Source of the DNA: Olsenella timonensis
GTDB lineage: Bacteria; Actinomycetota; Coriobacteriia; Coriobacteriales; Atopobiaceae
Reading direction: 5' to 3'
Assembly: GCF_900119915.1 (NCBI RefSeq)
Contig: NZ_LT635455.1
Span: 1,054,001-1,118,000 of the forward strand
Length of the DNA stretch: 64,000 nt
The translations under genes and the position numbers were made by a program. This document shows, in pieces, positions 61,292 to 64,000 of the stretch. The notes below the pieces were generated by a model, which saw nothing but the letters and a program-made list of their open reading frames with translations, ran no database searches and was not told the origin of the DNA. Each line of letters opens with the position of its first letter. Position 1 is the first letter of the stretch.

Positions 61292-62461
61292 CTAGCCCAG
61301 CAGCTCCTCGACGTCGAGGGCGATCATGTACTCCTCGTTGGTGGGAACCACCATGACGGTGATGGCGGAGTCGTCGGTCGAGATCACGCGCGGCTCGTCG
61401 GAGCGCACGGCGTTCTTGTCGTCGTCGATCCTGACGCCCATCCAGGAGAGCAGCTCGCAGATGCCGGCGCGGATCTCGGGGGCGTTCTCGCCGATGCCTG
61501 CGGTGAAGGCCATGGTGTCCACGCCCTCCATGGAGGCGGCCATCTCGGCGAAGAGCTGGGAGACGCGATAGTTGAACATGTCGAGGGCCATCTGGCACTT
61601 CTCGTCACCGCCCGCGGCACCGGCCTCGATGTCGCGGGAGTCGGAGGAGACCTCCGAGACGGCGAGCAGGCCGGACTTCTTGTTCATCATCGTGTCGATG
61701 TCATCGATGCTCATGTGCGCCTCGCGGCTCAGGTAGAACACCGTGGCAGGGTCGAGCGTCCCGCAGCGGGTGCCCATGATGAGGCCGTCGAGCGGGGTGA
61801 GGCCCATGGTGGTGTCCATGCACTTGCCGTCACGGATGGCGCAGAGGCTCGCGCCGGAGCCGAGGTGGCAGCTCACAAGCTTGTGGGTCCTGTCGCCCAT
61901 GAGCTCGTGAACGGTGCGCCAGATGTAGCGGTGGCTGGTGCCGTGGGCGCCGTACTTGCGCACGTGGTACGCGTCCGCGACGTCGCGCGGCAGGGCGTAG
62001 CGCCAGGCGCGCTCGGGCATGTTGTAGTGGAAGGCGGTGTCCGGCACGATGACGTTGCCCAGCTCGGGGAACATCTCGCGGCAGATCTCTATGACGTCGG
62101 CCTCGGCGTAGTTGTGCAGCGGCGCCAGCGGGGCGACCTCGCGGACCCAGCCGAGGGTCTCGTCGGTCACGACGGCGGACTCGGGGAAGTACCAGCCGCC
62201 CTGGACCACGCGGTGGCCGATGCCGCCGATGGGCTTGTCCACGGTCTTGAGGATGTCGAAGACGTACTTGATGGCGGTCTTGTGGTCGGGCAGCGCCACC
62301 TCGAGCTTCTGCTTCTCGCCGCCCATCTCCTCGTGGCCGACGAAGCTGCCGTCTATGCCGATGCGCTCGCAGTTGCCCTTGGCGTAGACCTCACGCGTGT
62401 CCACGTCCAGGAGCTGGTACTTGAGCGACGAGCTTCCGGCATTGATAACGAGTACGTTCAT
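61292..62461 (-). CDS. ackA: Acetate kinase
   Basis: Makes ATP and acetate from acetyl phosphate (389 aa). ASKHA-fold motifs: VLVINAGSSSLKYQLLD at the N-terminus, HRVVQGG, PDTAFHYNMP, KYGAHGTSHRYI (His-Gly-Thr-Ser-His), SCHLGSGASLCAI and FTAGIGENAPEIR. ATG 62461 is chosen for AGGAGAGTC; upstream in-frame codons lie in non-conserved sequence. It works with Pta encoded at 51931-52929. Confidence 0.97.
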   Translation of the reverse strand: MNVLVINAGSSSLKYQLLDVDTREVYAKGNCERIGIDGSFVGHEEMGGEKQKLEVALPDHKTAIKYVFDILKTVDKPIGGIGHRVVQGGWYFPESAVVTDETLGWVREVAPLAPLHNYAEADVIEICREMFPELGNVIVPDTAFHYNMPERAWRYALPRDVADAYHVRKYGAHGTSHRYIWRTVHELMGDRTHKLVSCHLGSGASLCAIRDGKCMDTTMGLTPLDGLIMGTRCGTLDPATVFYLSREAHMSIDDIDTMMNKKSGLLAVSEVSSDSRDIEAGAAGGDEKCQMALDMFNYRVSQLFAEMAASMEGVDTMAFTAGIGENAPEIRAGICELLSWMGVRIDDDKNAVRSDEPRVISTDDSAITVMVVPTNEEYMIALDVEELLG

Positions 62462-62591
62462 GACTCTCCTCCCGCGGGGGCCTCCCCCACTCTCAGGCGA
62501 AACACAGCACTCACATGATACGCCCGAGCCGCTGCCGCGGGAGGGCGGCATCGCCGAGCGGGGCGCGGCAGGGGGCGCGCGACGCGCCCGC

Positions 62592-62936
62592 CTAGGCCGG
62601 AACGAGCCCCTCGCCGAGGGGCTTTCCGCCGAGGACGTGCATGTGGAGGTGCATCACGGTCTGGCCGGCGGCGGCGCCCGTGTTCATGATGCAGCGGAAC
62701 CCCGTCTCGGCGACACCGGTCCGCTCGGCCACCGCACGGACGGCGCGCTCCATGGACGCCAGCGTCTCGGCGGGCACGTCGTCGACGAAGTTGTCATGAT
62801 GCGCCTTGGGAACCACGAGCACGTGCACCGGTGCCTGGGGGTTGAGGTCGTTGAAGGCGACGACGTTGTCGTCCTCGTAGAGGAACTCGCTCGGGATCTC
62901 TCCGTTCGCGATCTTGCAGAAGATGCAGTCTGACAT
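62592..62936 (-). CDS. HIT family protein (HinT-like nucleotide phosphoramidase)
   Basis: A 114-residue histidine-triad protein: CIFCKIANGEIPSEFLYED at the N-terminus, HVLVVPKAH, and the triad HLHMHVLGG. Members hydrolyse AMP-linked phosphoramidates. GGAGAGCCCC precedes the ATG. It lies between xseB and ackA on the same strand, 21 bases after xseB. Confidence 0.95.
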   Translation of the reverse strand: MSDCIFCKIANGEIPSEFLYEDDNVVAFNDLNPQAPVHVLVVPKAHHDNFVDDVPAETLASMERAVRAVAERTGVAETGFRCIMNTGAAAGQTVMHLHMHVLGGKPLGEGLVPA

Positions 62937-62957
62937 GGGGCTCTCCTCTCGCTGCGG

Positions 62958-63227
62958 CTACTCGTTCAGATAGGCGGTGCTCGGCGCCGCCGAGGTGTCC
63001 GTCGTGACGGCGTTCTCGTCGGTGGCGTCCAGCAGGACGCGAACCCTCTGCTCGGCGTTGGCCAGGCGCGCGCGCAGGCTCTTCAGGAGCTCTACGCCGC
63101 GGCCGTAGCGCTCGAGCGACTCCTCGAGCTCGAGCTCGCCCGACTCGAGCGCGCGCACGATCTGCTCGAGCTCGATGGAGGCCTCCTTGAACGTCATGTC
63201 CTCGACTGCCCTGGGCTCGTCTGCCAT
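62958..63227 (-). CDS. xseB: Exodeoxyribonuclease VII small subunit
   Basis: An 89-residue helical subunit: MTFKEASIELEQIVRALESGELELEESLERYGRGVELLKSLRARLANAEQ is the whole conserved region in two helices. It stabilises the large subunit, whose gene lies directly upstream. The C-terminal 20 residues are variable. GGGGAGAG precedes the ATG. Confidence 0.95.
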   Translation of the reverse strand: MADEPRAVEDMTFKEASIELEQIVRALESGELELEESLERYGRGVELLKSLRARLANAEQRVRVLLDATDENAVTTDTSAAPSTAYLNE

Positions 63228-63251
63228 GGTCTCTCCCCTTCCCGGGCGCTA

Positions 63252-64000
63252 CTACGCCCGATCTTCGTTGATTTTGGTGACCGTCGCGTCAAAGGACCCG
63301 GCACCCACGAGGACGCGAACCGCGTCTCCGCGCGCCAGCTCGAACGCGTCCTTCACGACATGGCCCGTCGCGTCGCGGGCGATCGCATATCCGCGCGAGA
63401 GGACCGAGAGCGGCGAGAGCGCGTCGAGCGAGGCGGCGAGGCGCGCGAGCGTGGCCTCGGAGGGGCGCAGGATCCGAGCCCCCACGCCGTCGAGGCGGGT
63501 CGCCATCTGGTCGCAGCGATCCATGGAGCGCGCGAGGGCACGGGGAATGGCGTCGTGAAGGCGCTGCTCGGTCTGGTTGAGGTCGGCCGCACGGTCGCGC
63601 ACGGAGGCGAGCGGGTCGGTGAGGCAGCGCCGCGCGCCAAGGGCATCGAGCGCCACCCGACGGCGAGCGAGGTCGGCGTCGACGCTGCCCGCCATGAGGC
63701 GTGCGGCGGCGTCAAGCCGCTGCCGTCGAAACTCGAGCGCGGACGACATAGCGCGGCCGAGGCGCACCTGGCGCTGGAGCATCTGGCGCTCCACCTCGTC
63801 GATCGCGGGCGCGACCGACTCCGCGGCAGCGGTGGGCGTTGACGCGCGGCGGTCGGCGACCATGTCTGCGATCGTGGTGTCGGGCTCGTGGCCGATGCCC
63901 GTCACCACGGGTACGGGGCAGGCGGCGATCGCCCGGGCGAGACCCTCGTCGTTGAAGCACATGAGATCCTCGAACGACCCGCCGCCGCGCACGAGCAGAA
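63252..64000 (-). CDS. xseA: Exodeoxyribonuclease VII large subunit (5' end outside window)
   Basis: The C-terminal 249 residues or so of the catalytic subunit of the single-strand-specific exonuclease VII. The visible part begins inside the catalytic domain (RGGGSFEDLMCFNDEGLARAI, PVVTGIGHEPDTTIADMVADRRASTPTAAAE) and continues through the long helical arm rich in Arg and Leu to a small C-terminal beta region. The frame is open to the window edge. It is followed by xseB after 24 bases. Confidence 0.95.
   Translation of the reverse strand, partial: LLVRGGGSFEDLMCFNDEGLARAIAACPVPVVTGIGHEPDTTIADMVADRRASTPTAAAESVAPAIDEVERQMLQRQVRLGRAMSSALEFRRQRLDAAARLMAGSVDADLARRRVALDALGARRCLTDPLASVRDRAADLNQTEQRLHDAIPRALARSMDRCDQMATRLDGVGARILRPSEATLARLAASLDALSPLSVLSRGYAIARDATGHVVKDAFELARGDAVRVLVGAGSFDATVTKINEDRA

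Overview
The window is GC-rich, densely packed bacterial chromosome. I infer an anaerobic or fermentative Actinomycetota of class Coriobacteriia (Olsenella/Atopobium-like). The reasons are the GC-rich codon use, the rplU-rpmA-obg-proB-proA-nadD-yqeK-rsfS gene order, an arginine deiminase pair, a Pta-AckA acetate route, ATP-type PEP carboxykinase and a complete rod-shape cluster. The taxonomic call comes from gene content only. No rRNA, phage, transposase or CRISPR is visible. One tRNA gene, tRNA-Arg(CCG), is present.

Layout. 1-933: 3' part of a sensor histidine kinase. 971-8626: dinB, then (all minus strand) rsfS, yqeK-like, nadD, proA, proB, obg, rpmA, rplU, with a strong promoter before rplU. 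8776-12343: three overlapping genes (DUF2344, TIGR03960 radical SAM, DUF697). 12370-18230: rodA, pbp2, mreD, mreC, mreB. 18239-21340: TPR membrane protein, cyclophilin, zinc-ribbon membrane protein. 21342-26400: aconitase and a CtpE-like P-type ATPase. 26538-26614: tRNA-Arg. 26715-29728 and 32958-38996: two plus-strand blocks that together encode all seven shikimate-pathway steps plus the Tyr and Phe branches. Between them sits a PTS/aldolase/repressor island (29806-32844). 38963-43520: fthC, trpS, arcB-type OTC, arcA. 43652-49469: ppk1, RNA methyltransferase, ferredoxin, maf, P1-family peptidase. 49483-51768: glycosyltransferase and UDP-galactopyranose mutase. 51931-57000: pta, DUF3592, pckA, mutarotase-like, GNAT. 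57015-61035: C26 hydrolase and a complete polar amino-acid ABC importer. 61292-64000: ackA, HIT protein, xseB and partial xseA.

The most unusual item is a protein (38058-38996) that joins a glucose-family PTS EIIB domain, with its phospho-acceptor cysteine, to a complete type II 3-dehydroquinase. It closes an aromatic operon that also carries a shikimate dehydrogenase-shikimate kinase fusion. PEP feeds both the PTS and the shikimate pathway, so the fusion could tie aromatic synthesis to sugar-transport status; this is inference. Other points worth checking are a 29-bp tandem duplication that shifts the ppk1 reading frame just before its coupled stop, a LexA/CI-like regulator without its catalytic dyad beside repeated operator-like motifs, and three gene-free stretches with long inverted repeats.
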